64,000 nucleotides of DNA from Dinoroseobacter sp. (GCA_030066795.1 JASJAW010000012.1:62001-126000); one strand, 5' to 3'. Shown: positions 1-8,181, counted from the stretch's first letter. The notes: generated by a model from the letters alone, not told the origin. Numbers and translations are program-made.

Positions 1-42
1 GACGGTATTTTCGGAGTGAATTCATACGGGGGTTTCGGTGGC

Positions 43-1857
43 ATGACAACCGAATTGGAAGGGCAGGAAGTCGCGGACGAACAAATGGGTGAAAATCTCG
101 AAAAACTCAATGCGAATGTTGCGAAAATGGAAGAGCTTTCGCAACGATTGGTAAATGCGCTTTCCCAACGTGAGTCGCACGATCAAGGGCTGCAGGGGCC
201 TGGATCCGACGTCTATATGAAGGCGATGGCCGCATATATGACCGAACTGATGTCCAATCCGGCGAAATTGGTCGAACATCAGGTTTCCTACTGGGGCAAA
301 ACGCTCAAGCACGTTGTAGAGGCACAGCACATGCTCGCAAAGGGCCAGCTTGCAGCGCCCCATGACGACCACTCGGGAGACCGCCGCTTTAAAAACCCCC
401 TTTGGGACACACACCCCTATTTCAACTTTTTGAAGCAGCAGTATCTGATCTCGGCGGAATCGATCGAGAAGGCGATTGGCGATATCGACGGGCTGGCGGA
501 AATGGATAAGCGCCGTGTGGAATTCTTCTCCAGGCAGATCGTCGACCTGTTCTCACCTGCAAACTTTTTGACCACCAATCCGGACGCGCTTCAGCGTGCA
601 GTCGAAACAAATGGTGAAAGTCTCGTCCAGGGTTTGGAGAACCTTGTGCGCGACATCGAGGCAAATCAGGGCGAGCATTTGGTAACCCTGTCCGACCCCG
701 AAGCCTTTACCGTCGGAGAAGATCTCGCCACGACTGAAGGCTCGGTTGTGTTTCGCAACCGTATGTTTGAGCTGATCCAGTATGCGCCCCAGACCGAAAA
801 AGTACAAAAGACCCCGCTTATCCTGTTTCCGCCTTGGATCAATAAGTTCTACATTCTCGACCTGAAGCCCAAGAATTCCTTGATCAAGTGGATTGTTGAG
901 CAGGGATTCACCCTTTTTGTAGTCAGTTGGGTCAACCCCGACGCTAACTATGCGGATGTCAGCCTCGATACCTACATCGAGGAAGGTTACCTCACCGCGG
1001 TCAACGAAGTAAAAAAGATCACGGGCGAGGACCAGGTGAACGCGGTAGGTTACTGCATCGCTGGAACAACACTTTCCGCCACTCTGGCGCTCATGAACAA
1101 GCGCGGTGACAAATCAATCAAGTCTGCCACCTTCTTTACAACCCTCACCGATTTTGACGACCCCGGCGAGATGAGCGTGTTTCTAGACGACGATTTTGTC
1201 GATGGAATCGAGCGCGAGGTTGTGGAGAAGGGTTTTCTCCACTCCTTTTTTATGTCGCGAACATTCTCATTCTTACGTGCAAATGATCTGGTCTACGGGC
1301 CCGCAATCCGGTCCTACATGATGGGTGACAAGCCCCCGGCGTTTGACTTGCTGCATTGGAACGGGGACAGCACGAACCTTCCTGGGAAGATGGTTGTTCA
1401 GTATCTTCGTGAGCTATGTCAGGAAAACAAACTCGCCAAAGGAGAACTGCAACTCTGCGGTGAAAAGCTTTCACTAAAAGACGTCAAGGTTCCTGTTTAC
1501 GCAATCGCCTGCGAAACCGATCATATCGCGGCCTGGAAGGGCAGCTTCGAAGGTGTCAAACAATTCGGAAGCCGGGACAAGACCTTCATTGTCTCTGAAT
1601 CAGGTCACATAGCGGGCATCGTGAATCCGCCTTCAAAGAAGAAGTACGGTCACTATACAAACACTGATAAGATGGAAAACGCGGACCACTGGATGAAGAC
1701 AGCGACTTTCAATGAAGGATCGTGGTGGCCGCGTTGGTCCAAGTGGCTTGAACGACGCTCTGGCGCCAAGATTGACGCCCGGCAACCGGGAGATGCGAGT
1801 CACCCAATTCTGGAGAAGGCCCCGGGAACCTACGTTGTGTCTCGCCCAAACGTCTGA
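43..1857 (+). CDS. phaC: Class I polyhydroxyalkanoate synthase (first copy)
   Basis: Polymerises 3-hydroxyacyl-CoA into PHA at the granule surface. The product is about 604 aa, the usual class I length. It has an N-terminal PhaC domain followed by an alpha/beta-hydrolase domain with the PhaC lipase-like box GYCIAG (catalytic Cys at about residue 338). Asp of CETDHIAAW (about 493) and His of SGHIAG (about 522) complete the triad. Trp-rich motifs typical of class I enzymes (PPWINKFYILDL, GSWWPRW) are present. An in-frame GTG at 16 would add nine residues. I prefer the ATG at 43 because homologues usually begin close to this point, but upstream sequence is cut off by the window edge. It is followed by two phasin genes and phaR, the standard rhodobacterial arrangement. 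It is not the only synthase here: another lies at 57.9-59.7 kb. Confidence 0.97.
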   Translation: MTTELEGQEVADEQMGENLEKLNANVAKMEELSQRLVNALSQRESHDQGLQGPGSDVYMKAMAAYMTELMSNPAKLVEHQVSYWGKTLKHVVEAQHMLAKGQLAAPHDDHSGDRRFKNPLWDTHPYFNFLKQQYLISAESIEKAIGDIDGLAEMDKRRVEFFSRQIVDLFSPANFLTTNPDALQRAVETNGESLVQGLENLVRDIEANQGEHLVTLSDPEAFTVGEDLATTEGSVVFRNRMFELIQYAPQTEKVQKTPLILFPPWINKFYILDLKPKNSLIKWIVEQGFTLFVVSWVNPDANYADVSLDTYIEEGYLTAVNEVKKITGEDQVNAVGYCIAGTTLSATLALMNKRGDKSIKSATFFTTLTDFDDPGEMSVFLDDDFVDGIEREVVEKGFLHSFFMSRTFSFLRANDLVYGPAIRSYMMGDKPPAFDLLHWNGDSTNLPGKMVVQYLRELCQENKLAKGELQLCGEKLSLKDVKVPVYAIACETDHIAAWKGSFEGVKQFGSRDKTFIVSESGHIAGIVNPPSKKKYGHYTNTDKMENADHWMKTATFNEGSWWPRWSKWLERRSGAKIDARQPGDASHPILEKAPGTYVVSRPNV

Positions 1858-1879
1858 AAATAAAGAACTAAAAATTTCT

Positions 1880-1928
1880 CTGCGGCGCAGCATTTTTTCT
1901 TGCAATGCTGCGCCGCAGCGCGTATATA
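1880..1928 (+). promoter_or_regulatory. phaP promoter with two PhaR-type operators in a perfect inverted repeat
   Basis: Two CTGC-N3-GCAG sites (1880-1890 and 1908-1918) form a perfect 15-bp inverted repeat (1880-1894 / 1904-1918, 9-nt spacer). A good sigma-70 promoter sits inside it: TTGCAA at 1900-1905 and TATATA at 1923-1928, separated by 17 nt. The right-hand site therefore lies between the -35 and -10. CTGC-N3/4-GCAG is, from memory, the Paracoccus PhaR recognition motif, so repression by the phaR product encoded downstream is the natural reading. The same repeat might also act as a weak terminator for phaC, but the T-run lies in the loop, not after the stem. Confidence 0.75.
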
Positions 1929-1983
1929 GTTTGCAGACGCAGAAAGCATCCGACGGTCGGATGAGGCGCGAGGAGATTAAAAG

Positions 1984-2430
1984 ATGGCTAAGGCTGAAGA
2001 CTTCACCAAGTACGTTTCGGACATGATGGCAGCATTCCCGGTGGACACCACCGCGATGCAGGACGCGTTCAAGAGCTCCGCAGCTCTGGGCGAGAAAATG
2101 TCCAAAGTTGCGCTCGACGCAGCTGACAAATCCACCGAGATTTCCACCAAGTGGACCAAAGAAACCATCGCTAAGCTTGGCGACGTGACTGCCGTTAAGT
2201 CCGAGCCGACGGACTACAGCAAAGCGATGACTGACTTCGCATCTGCACAAGCTGAGATGGCCGCAGAAAACATGGCCGCTTTCGCTGAAGTTGCAAAGAA
2301 AGTGCAGATGGAAACCGTCGAGCTGATGCTGGCCGCTGGCAAAGAAGTCCAGGAAGAGACAACCGCAGCCGTCAAGAAAGCAACCGCTGAAGCAACCAGC
2401 GCTGCTAAGAAAGTCGCTGCTGCCAAGTAA
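1984..2430 (+). CDS. phaP: Phasin (PHA granule-associated protein)
   Basis: Small amphipathic granule-coat protein of 148 aa, almost entirely helical, rich in Ala, Lys and Glu and without Cys or Trp-rich core, as expected for alphaproteobacterial phasins. The C-terminus is a low-complexity Ala/Lys tail. The start ATG follows the AGGAGA-type ribosome site at about 1970. It lies 126 nt after phaC, behind a promoter overlapped by PhaR-type operators, and ends in a strong hairpin terminator, so it is probably expressed as its own abundant transcript. About half of its residues match the phasin at 2636, including a shared KKVQMETVEL core, which marks the two as a tandem duplication. Confidence 0.93.
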   Translation: MAKAEDFTKYVSDMMAAFPVDTTAMQDAFKSSAALGEKMSKVALDAADKSTEISTKWTKETIAKLGDVTAVKSEPTDYSKAMTDFASAQAEMAAENMAAFAEVAKKVQMETVELMLAAGKEVQEETTAAVKKATAEATSAAKKVAAAK

Positions 2431-2479
2431 GCGCATTCAAACTGAACACCTTCCTCCTCCCAACTTGGTGTTCTGTTTA

Positions 2480-2503
2480 GGGGCGGTCCAAAAGGGCCGC
2501 CCC
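2480..2503 (+). terminator. Intrinsic terminator after first phasin gene
   Basis: A 10-bp GC-rich stem (2480-2489 / 2494-2503, one G-T pair, AAAA loop) lies 50 nt after the phaP stop. The T-tract after it is weak. Confidence 0.7.
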
Positions 2504-2540
2504 GCTTTGTTAGTCAGAAAGCCGGTACAGGATTTCAATG

Positions 2541-2579
2541 CTGCAGTGCAGAAATTTCTTTAAAAATGTTGCTGCACAG
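2541..2579 (+). promoter_or_regulatory. PhaR-type operator region before second phasin gene
   Basis: One exact CTGC-N3-GCAG match at 2541-2551 and a degenerate TGC-rich half-match at 2572-2579, both upstream of the second phasin start. They resemble the operators before the first phasin and before phaR, suggesting shared control. Confidence 0.6.
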
Positions 2580-2635
2580 GGTATGGTACCACTCAGGAGT
2601 TTTGCCCGTTGGGGCGCAAAGACAGGAATACGAAC

Positions 2636-3094
2636 ATGGCACGCAAACCAGCTAAGACTGACGATTTCTCCAAGTACATTACCGATATGCTTTCGGCCTA
2701 CAAAATGGATGGAGAAGCATTCAAGAACGCGTTTCAAGCCAGCGCTGAATTGAATGACAAGATGGCGAAAGTTGCGCTTGAAGCCGCTGAAAAAACGAAT
2801 GAACTTTCTGCAAAATGGGCAAAAGACACGCTTGCCAAAATGGGCGACGTGACTACGACCAAGAACGAGCCGCAGGACTATTCGAAGGCAGTCACCGATT
2901 TCGCGACAGCACAGGCGGAAATGTCGGCAGAAATGATGTCTGCTTATGCCGAGATCGCGAAGAAGGTACAGATGGAAACCGTCGAGCTGCTGATGTCCGC
3001 GGGTAAAGATGCTCAGGAAGAAATGTCTGCCGCGATCAAATCCGCCAGCGACGAGATGACCAAGATGGCGGCCAAAGCGACTGCCAAGAAGTAA
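2636..3094 (+). CDS. phaP: Phasin, second tandem copy
   Basis: Granule-coat protein of 152 aa, a paralogue of the preceding phasin. Both start with a Lys-rich segment leading into DDFSKYI/EDFTKYV, share AKKVQMETVEL near residue 110 and end in an Ala/Lys-rich tail. The ATG at 2636 is chosen over an upstream in-frame TTG (2609) because AGGAA precedes it at a good distance and the protein then aligns from residue 1 with its paralogue. It has its own operator upstream and its own terminator downstream, so the two phasins look like separately transcribed copies. Role assignment rests on sequence resemblance and on the phaC/phaR neighbourhood. Confidence 0.92.
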   Translation: MARKPAKTDDFSKYITDMLSAYKMDGEAFKNAFQASAELNDKMAKVALEAAEKTNELSAKWAKDTLAKMGDVTTTKNEPQDYSKAVTDFATAQAEMSAEMMSAYAEIAKKVQMETVELLMSAGKDAQEEMSAAIKSASDEMTKMAAKATAKK

Positions 3095-3117
3095 AGACCA
3101 AGCTTAGTATTCTCAGT

Positions 3118-3150
3118 CAGGGCGGAGCTTTCTCCGCCCTGTCGCGTTTT
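3118..3150 (+). terminator. Intrinsic terminator after second phasin gene
   Basis: A perfect 10-bp stem (3118-3127 / 3132-3141) with loop CTTT, followed within 6 nt by a run of T. Confidence 0.85.
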
Positions 3151-3168
3151 TGCAGAGGCTTCCTTTTT

Positions 3169-3202
3169 CTGCAGCGCTGTCATAAGCTTTGCTGCACCGC
3201 AA
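3169..3202 (+). promoter_or_regulatory. TGC-rich PhaR-type sites before phaR
   Basis: CTGC-AGC-GCTG at 3169-3179 and CTGC-ACC-GCAA at 3192-3202 each differ slightly from CTGC-N3-GCAG. The second sits only 17 nt before the chosen phaR start. This suggests autorepression, as known for PhaR in related bacteria. Confidence 0.55.
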
Positions 3203-3218
3203 AAGAAGGAGGGGCCCC

Positions 3219-3785
3219 GTGGCAGATAATGGACAGCCGCTGTTGATCAAGCGCTACGCGAGCCGCCGTCTCTACAACACCGAGACAAGCGACTACGTAA
3301 CGCTGGACGACATAGCGACATTCATCCGCGAGGGGCGGGAAGTTCAGATTGTCGACCTGAAAACAGGGGACAATCTAACCCGCCAGTACCTTCTCCAGAT
3401 CATCGCAGAGCACGAAAGCCGCGGCGACAATGTGCTTCCTATCTCGGTTCTGACAGATCTCGTGCGCAGCTATGCCACCAAATCAGGGTCCGTCGTCCCA
3501 CAATTCCTCGCAGCGTCTTTCGAAATGCTGCGCGACAGCCAGGAAAAGGTTATGGCAAGTATGCCGAACCCAATGGCAGCTGTGCCTGGTTTTGAGCAAA
3601 TACAGAAGCAACAGCGGGCATTTCTTGAAACCATGATGGGGGGATGGACAGGAGGCGCTGCCTCCACCATGCCGGGCGCCGATAGCGATGAGCCCACCGA
3701 AGCTGCGGCAGGGGATCACAACGAGATTGAAGATATCAAGCGGCAGTTGGCAGATTTGCAGAAGAAGCTCTCGGGAATGAACTGA
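3219..3785 (+). CDS. phaR: PHA synthesis repressor PhaR
   Basis: DNA-binding PHA sensor of 188 aa that represses phasin genes and its own gene until polymer titrates it. The N-terminal PHB_acc_N domain is clear in the first 65 residues (IKRYASRRLYNTETSDYVTL, then VQIVDLKTGDNLTRQYLLQI). The second accumulation-regulator domain follows, then a Met/Gln-rich middle and a short acidic coiled tail (IEDIKRQLADLQKKL). The start is GTG at 3219, placed 7-9 nt after the very strong site GAAGGAGG. Longer upstream frames would overlap the operator. It is the last gene of the phaC-phaP-phaP-phaR cluster; no terminator is evident after it. Confidence 0.95.
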   Translation: MADNGQPLLIKRYASRRLYNTETSDYVTLDDIATFIREGREVQIVDLKTGDNLTRQYLLQIIAEHESRGDNVLPISVLTDLVRSYATKSGSVVPQFLAASFEMLRDSQEKVMASMPNPMAAVPGFEQIQKQQRAFLETMMGGWTGGAASTMPGADSDEPTEAAAGDHNEIEDIKRQLADLQKKLSGMN

Positions 3786-4097
3786 GCGCGCTGACGCGCA
3801 GCAATTCAAGCTGATATCGCAGACCCGCATCAATATCCTGCTTGCATTTAGCATTTCTGGTTGCGGACCAAGAAACTCCCGGTACCGGAACGCGCCGTTC
3901 GGAGGGGACAAACCCATTCCATTGCAGCGCGAGCGGCGCGGTATGACGGAGTAAATCGCCACTTTGCGGCCGCGTATCAATTGATGAACGCTCCGCGTTA
4001 GGTGCGGGTCTGCGCCCCAGGGGTTCGGGGCTTGAAGCATGATTACGCATCATTTGTTACTGGGGCGAGGATACGGTCTGGTGAGAGCAACAGAAAA
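3786..4097. other. Non-coding stretch between convergent phaR and amidotransferase genes
   Basis: No credible gene. The frames that cross it lack ribosome sites and conserved motifs. A short GCGCGC/GCGCGC-like hairpin without T-tract follows phaR directly. Confidence 0.5.
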
Positions 4098-4841
4098 CTA
4101 CTCTGCTGTATCAGTTCCCTTCTGTGGTGATGTCTGGTGCGTCTCTACCGGCTGCTCCGGAGGCGCATTGAGAAAGAAGCGCGCGATCTCCGAGAGAATT
4201 ATGTCGTCGTTGAGCGGCTCTTTGAGCAACAATTCTGCGGTATCAAGTTGGGACTCTGGGATTGGTGATGCGCCCCGGCGGGCAGCAATCATATCTTTCA
4301 GAATATCCGTCGAATACTCAGGGTGCGCTTGCACGCTCCATGCCCGACTTCCGTAGCACAAACCAGCATGCTGGCAGAACGAGGACGAGGCCATGGTTTG
4401 TGCGCCTGACGGAGCCTCGAGTACCTGATCCTGATGCCAGGCATTCAACGCGAGATCCCCCAGTCCATCGAAAGTATAGATGTGCCTACCTACGGACCAA
4501 CCGCCTGAGAATTTCTCGACCCGGCCGCCAAGGGCTTTCGCAATCGCTTGATGCCCAAAACAAACCCCGACCATCGGCACATTGCGAGCGTAGGCATCCT
4601 GGATGAAGCTCTCCAGCTTCGGCAAGTAAGAGTGCGGTTCGTAAACGCCATGGGCTGAGCCAGGGATCAACCAGCCGTCACAGGCATCGACGGTCTTTGG
4701 AAGAGCATTGCCTGCAACCTGAAATGTCTCAAAAGAAAATCCGTTGTGCATTAGAAGCCGGGCGAAAATCTCGGGGTAGGCGCCGTGGTGCCGTACCACG
4801 CGCTCTGGAGGCCTCCCACATTCGAGAATGCCAATACGCAT
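4098..4841 (-). CDS. Class I glutamine-amidotransferase-like protein
   Basis: A stand-alone GATase-1 domain of about 247 aa in the style of the GMP-synthase amidotransferase subfamily (COG0518-like). The nucleophile elbow GVCFGHQ carries the Cys, and VQAHPEY carries the catalytic His, with a Glu a few residues later. The start is the ATG at 4841 (MRIGILECG); an upstream in-frame ATG at 4886 would add 15 unconserved residues. It lies 64 nt downstream of the last permease gene of the amino-acid ABC transporter on the same strand, so a role in processing a gamma-glutamyl or amide compound taken up by that transporter is possible. That link is inference from position only. Confidence 0.85.
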   Translation of the reverse strand: MRIGILECGRPPERVVRHHGAYPEIFARLLMHNGFSFETFQVAGNALPKTVDACDGWLIPGSAHGVYEPHSYLPKLESFIQDAYARNVPMVGVCFGHQAIAKALGGRVEKFSGGWSVGRHIYTFDGLGDLALNAWHQDQVLEAPSGAQTMASSSFCQHAGLCYGSRAWSVQAHPEYSTDILKDMIAARRGASPIPESQLDTAELLLKEPLNDDIILSEIARFFLNAPPEQPVETHQTSPQKGTDTAE

Positions 4842-4905
4842 CTGAGTGTCTTTCGCCCATTTCTTTAAAAAGCGTACGCGCCGCAATGCCTTCGAGCAAG
4901 CTTAC

Positions 4906-5712
4906 TTAGCGCAGCAGATTTGGGCGAACACGCAGCTTCGGTCGGTCAACCGCAACCAGATGACGGTTCAGCCGACGGTTTATCGTACCGAAAACTGCGA
5001 TGACCGAAAGCGTCAACAGGATGAAATAGAACGCGACGATCGGGTAGGGAATGAATGGGTTGAAGGTTTTGTCCGCAAAGTACTGAGCGTAATAGAGCGC
5101 GTCTCCGCGCTGCTGGAAGGCAGGGAAGCCAGCGAAGAAAACCAGCGTTGTTGCGTGGAAAAGGAAGATCGCCTCGTTGGTGTAGGACGGCCAGGCGAGC
5201 CGTAGCATCGTCGGCCATGTCACGCGCCGGAACTTGGTCCAGCCGGACAGGCCATAGGCATCTGCTGCTTCCAGATCGCCCTTGGGAACGGATCGCAACG
5301 CGCCATAGAAAATTTCCCCAGCATAGGCCGAGGTGTTCAGGAACAGCACTACGAGCGCGCCCAACCAGGCGGAGGTGAACGGGTCGAAGAAGCTCGACAG
5401 CGCTTTGAGTTGAATGAAGAAAAAATATGCCAGAAAGAACTGGATGAAGAGAGGCGATCCCCGGAAAACAAAGATGAACCATTCTGCCGGTTTGCGCAGC
5501 GCCGCGTTGGGGCTTGCTTTGCCGAGGGCCACGGCCGTGGCGAGAAAGAACCCAAAGATCAGCGCGAAGGCCCCGAAGTAGACGTTCCAAATCAACCCGG
5601 ACCCGATCAGGACGAACTGCTCGCAAAGGGTGAAATCGGAACGCGGCAAGAGCCGTTCGCCAAAACCGATGGACCGCAGCGCGTAGTCCTGGATCGTCTC
5701 GGTGCAGCTCAT
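4906..5712 (-). CDS. Polar amino-acid ABC transporter permease (HisM-like)
   Basis: Inner-membrane permease of 268 aa with about five hydrophobic segments and the binding-protein-dependent transport signature around residues 155-175 (LEAADAYGLSGWTKFRRV, the EAA loop that docks the ATPase). Its ATG overlaps the stop of the upstream permease gene by 4 nt (ATGA), so the two are translationally coupled and form a heterodimeric channel. It is the final transporter gene of the operon; the amidotransferase-like gene follows. Family resemblance is to histidine/arginine/lysine/octopine permeases. The substrate cannot be fixed from sequence. Confidence 0.92.
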   Translation of the reverse strand: MSCTETIQDYALRSIGFGERLLPRSDFTLCEQFVLIGSGLIWNVYFGAFALIFGFFLATAVALGKASPNAALRKPAEWFIFVFRGSPLFIQFFLAYFFFIQLKALSSFFDPFTSAWLGALVVLFLNTSAYAGEIFYGALRSVPKGDLEAADAYGLSGWTKFRRVTWPTMLRLAWPSYTNEAIFLFHATTLVFFAGFPAFQQRGDALYYAQYFADKTFNPFIPYPIVAFYFILLTLSVIAVFGTINRRLNRHLVAVDRPKLRVRPNLLR

Positions 5713-6593
5713 GCGGCGGCCTTCCGCTGCGCTTCACCAGCCATCGTGGCCTGCCCATGGCTGAGGCGCGTCATCAGCCGCGAGAAGCCTTTCTCGGAAA
5801 GCCAGGTGAGCAGCAGGTAAAACACAAGGAGCCCAAGGAAATACCACATCCGCCAGTCGCCATGGGGGTAGTCCGAGAAACGCGCGGTCTTTGAGCCGCC
5901 CAGTTCTCGCGCCCAATAGACGATGTCTTCTATACCCAGAAGGAACAGAAGCGGGGTGGCTTTCACGAGAATCTGCCAGAGGTTCGACAGACCGGGCAGG
6001 GCATAGACCCACATCTGCGGAACCAGAATCCGCCAGAAGCTCTGCCGCTGGGTCATGCCATATGCGGCAGCGGTTTCAATCTGCGCCTTTGGGACGGCTT
6101 GCATCGCGCCGTAAAGCACGTTTGCGGCAAAGGCGCCGAAGACAAAGGCGAAGGCCAGGACCGCGAGTGTGAACCCGTATCCCTCGTGCACCCATTGCGG
6201 CGCGGTCGAAAGGGGCAACTTGGCTTCCGCACAAACCACAAAGTCATTGCCCTGACGCACGGCTTCGCCCCAGTCGGGGCATTTCCAACGATGACGGAGG
6301 TATTCGAGCCCTTGGTCCAGGGCGATGGGGACGAACAGGAAAAAAGCGATGTCCGGAATCCCGCGCACCATCGCGGTATAGATTTTTCCGATCCAACGCA
6401 GCGGCGCGATATGAGACCGCGCAGCCATCGCACCCAGGAAGCCGAACGTCAGGGCGGCAGGTGCTGTGATCGCCAAAAGCAGCATCACGGTCCCGAAAGA
6501 CGCATAGAACGCGATGTGTTTGCCTGTCGTGAGATAACACGACAGCCAGGTCAGGCCAGAGAGCGTGGATGGATCGGTGCAGTAGGAGAACAT
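5709..6593 (-). CDS. Polar amino-acid ABC transporter permease (HisQ-like)
   Basis: Inner-membrane permease of about 294 aa. The EAA loop (ETAAAYGMTQRQSFWRIL) is near residue 190, with hydrophobic segments on both sides. It is longer than typical HisQ because of a hydrophilic insert at about 95-135 (around CPDWGEAVRQGNDFVVC) carrying two Cys residues, probably periplasmic. I chose ATG at 6593; an in-frame TTG lies three codons upstream and neither has a strong ribosome site. It lies 43 nt after the binding-protein gene, behind an intrinsic terminator, so its expression is probably lower than that of the binding protein. Confidence 0.9.
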   Translation of the reverse strand: MFSYCTDPSTLSGLTWLSCYLTTGKHIAFYASFGTVMLLLAITAPAALTFGFLGAMAARSHIAPLRWIGKIYTAMVRGIPDIAFFLFVPIALDQGLEYLRHRWKCPDWGEAVRQGNDFVVCAEAKLPLSTAPQWVHEGYGFTLAVLAFAFVFGAFAANVLYGAMQAVPKAQIETAAAYGMTQRQSFWRILVPQMWVYALPGLSNLWQILVKATPLLFLLGIEDIVYWARELGGSKTARFSDYPHGDWRMWYFLGLLVFYLLLTWLSEKGFSRLMTRLSHGQATMAGEAQRKAAA

Positions 6594-6600
6594 GCGCAGC

Positions 6601-6625
6601 AAAAAGGGGGCACAGGGCCCCCTTT
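6601..6625 (-). terminator. Intrinsic terminator/attenuator inside the ABC transporter operon
   Basis: On the minus strand a perfect 9-bp stem (6617-6625 / 6603-6611, 5-nt loop) runs straight into a five-T tract at 6605-6601. It sits between the binding-protein stop and the permease start. Such elements commonly let the binding protein be made in excess over the membrane subunits. Confidence 0.8.
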
Positions 6626-6636
6626 GGATCTGTAGA

Positions 6637-7365
6637 TCAAAAGGTTGCCGAACCGGGCAGCCACTTCTCGATCAGCGCATTGAGCGTCCCATCGTCCTTC
6701 ATCGACTGGATCGCTGCATCGAACTTGGCTTTCAGTTCAGGGTCGCTTTCACGGATACCCATACCAATGCCGCCGCCCAGCAGAACGTCGTCGCCCACAA
6801 ACATCAGGTCCGCGTTTTCCGCGTCGAACGGCTCCAGGAAGCCTTTGTCTGCAAGCACGGCGTCGACTTCGCCGTTGCGCACAGCCGCAATGGTTTCGTC
6901 CGGCGTGGCAAATTCAAGAAGTGTTGCCCCGGTGCTGGCGATAAAACTTGCCTGGATCGTGCCGGTTTGTGCTGCGATTACGCCACCTTCAAGGTCCACG
7001 CTATCGGACATGGCCAGAAAGGCGGATGGGTCGGGCTGCGTGTAGTTCTGTGTAAAGTCGATGACCTCATCACGTTCGTCGGTGATCGACATGCCCGCGA
7101 TAATCGTGTCGTAGTTGCCCGAAACGAGGTTGGGAATAATCGAATCCCACTCATTGGTGACCCACTCGCATGTTAGCTCGGCACGCGCGCAAAGCTCGTC
7201 GCCCAACTCGCGCTCGAACCCGTCAACCTCTCCGGCGTCATTCAGAAAGTTGTACGGAGGGTAAGCGCCCTCGGTGCCCATGCGGATCGTGGTACCATGA
7301 CCTGCAGCAAAGGCTGCGCTTGCGCTGATTGCAGTGAGTGCTGTTGCGAGAAGCAGTTTTTTCAT
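6637..7365 (-). CDS. Amino-acid ABC transporter periplasmic binding protein
   Basis: Solute-binding protein of family 3 (SBP_bac_3), 242 aa. A cleavable signal peptide covers residues 1-20 (KKLLLATALTAISASAAFA). The mature part begins with the family pattern IRMGTEGAYPPYNFLNDAGE, has the Asp/Arg region ITDERDEVIDFTQNY around residue 92, and ends near EKWLPG. Cys residues at about 59 and 65 could form a disulfide. It is the second gene of the operon, 36 nt after the ATPase gene, and is followed by a terminator-like hairpin. Residues resemble the lysine/arginine/ornithine and histidine binders, but ligand choice is not decidable here. Confidence 0.93.
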   Translation of the reverse strand: MKKLLLATALTAISASAAFAAGHGTTIRMGTEGAYPPYNFLNDAGEVDGFERELGDELCARAELTCEWVTNEWDSIIPNLVSGNYDTIIAGMSITDERDEVIDFTQNYTQPDPSAFLAMSDSVDLEGGVIAAQTGTIQASFIASTGATLLEFATPDETIAAVRNGEVDAVLADKGFLEPFDAENADLMFVGDDVLLGGGIGMGIRESDPELKAKFDAAIQSMKDDGTLNALIEKWLPGSATF

Positions 7366-7401
7366 TTCTTTCGAATTCCCTTGAGTGGTTGTTGCTGGAT
7401 C

Positions 7402-8181
7402 TCAGTGTGCTTGCGTGGCGCTGAGGAACTGTTGCAGACGCGTTGATTTCGGCGCGCCAAAGAGTTGATCTGGCGGGCCTTCTTCTTCGATCCGGCCCTG
7501 ATGGAGGAAGACGACATAGTCCGACACATCGGCCGCGAGGCGCATGTCATGCGTAACGATCAGCATGGTCCTGCCCTCGGTCGCCAGGTCTTTGATCACT
7601 TTCACCACTTCCTGTTCCAGTTCCGGGTCGAGCGCAGACGTCGGCTCGTCAAAAAGCAACGCCTTGGGCTCCATGGCCAGCCCGCGGGCAATCGCAGCGC
7701 GCTGCTGCTGACCGCCTGAAAGCTGGGCGGGATAGACATCGCATTTGTCGCCGATACCGACCTTCTCCAGAAGCTTGCGCCCCAGAGCATCCATTTCGGC
7801 CGTCTCCCGACCCAGAACCGTGACCGGGGCTTCCATGACATTCTCGAGAATGGTCATGTGCGCCCAGAGGTTGAATTGCTGGAACACCATTGACAGGTTT
7901 GTGCGGATGCGGATGACCTGTTTTGGGTCCGCCGGATGCCGTGTCGCTCCGCTGCCTTTCCAGGCCACGGGCTCGCCGCAAAACACCACGTCACCCTGTT
8001 GGCTGTCTTCCAATAGATTGCAGCACCGAAGAAGCGTGGACTTTCCCGATCCAGATGAGCCGATAAGCGACACGACATCGCCCCGCTTGGCGGAAATGCT
8101 GACCCCTTTAAGGACCTCCAGGGCGCCATATGCCTTGTGGAGGTCACGTATCTCGATGACTGGCTGGTCTGTCTCGGTCAC
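7402..8181 (-). CDS. Amino-acid ABC transporter ATP-binding protein (HisP-like)
   Basis: Cytoplasmic ATPase of 259 aa that powers the neighbouring permeases. Walker A is GSSGSGKS (about residues 37-44), the Q-loop lies in VFQQFNLW, the ABC signature is LSGGQQQR, Walker B is ALLFDEPTSALD and the switch His is in TLIVTHD-type MLIVTHDM. The insert between Walker A and the Q-loop (VFCGEPVAWKG...RHPADPKQ) is characteristic of polar amino-acid ATPases of the histidine/octopine type. It is the first gene of the minus-strand operon, followed by the binding protein and two permeases. Confidence 0.95.
   Translation of the reverse strand: MTETDQPVIEIRDLHKAYGALEVLKGVSISAKRGDVVSLIGSSGSGKSTLLRCCNLLEDSQQGDVVFCGEPVAWKGSGATRHPADPKQVIRIRTNLSMVFQQFNLWAHMTILENVMEAPVTVLGRETAEMDALGRKLLEKVGIGDKCDVYPAQLSGGQQQRAAIARGLAMEPKALLFDEPTSALDPELEQEVVKVIKDLATEGRTMLIVTHDMRLAADVSDYVVFLHQGRIEEEGPPDQLFGAPKSTRLQQFLSATQAH

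Noticed and set aside
1633-2436. A 267-codon minus-strand frame across the end of phaC and the first phasin
   Set aside because: Covers the operator/promoter and two recognised genes; Cys/His/Leu-rich shadow composition.
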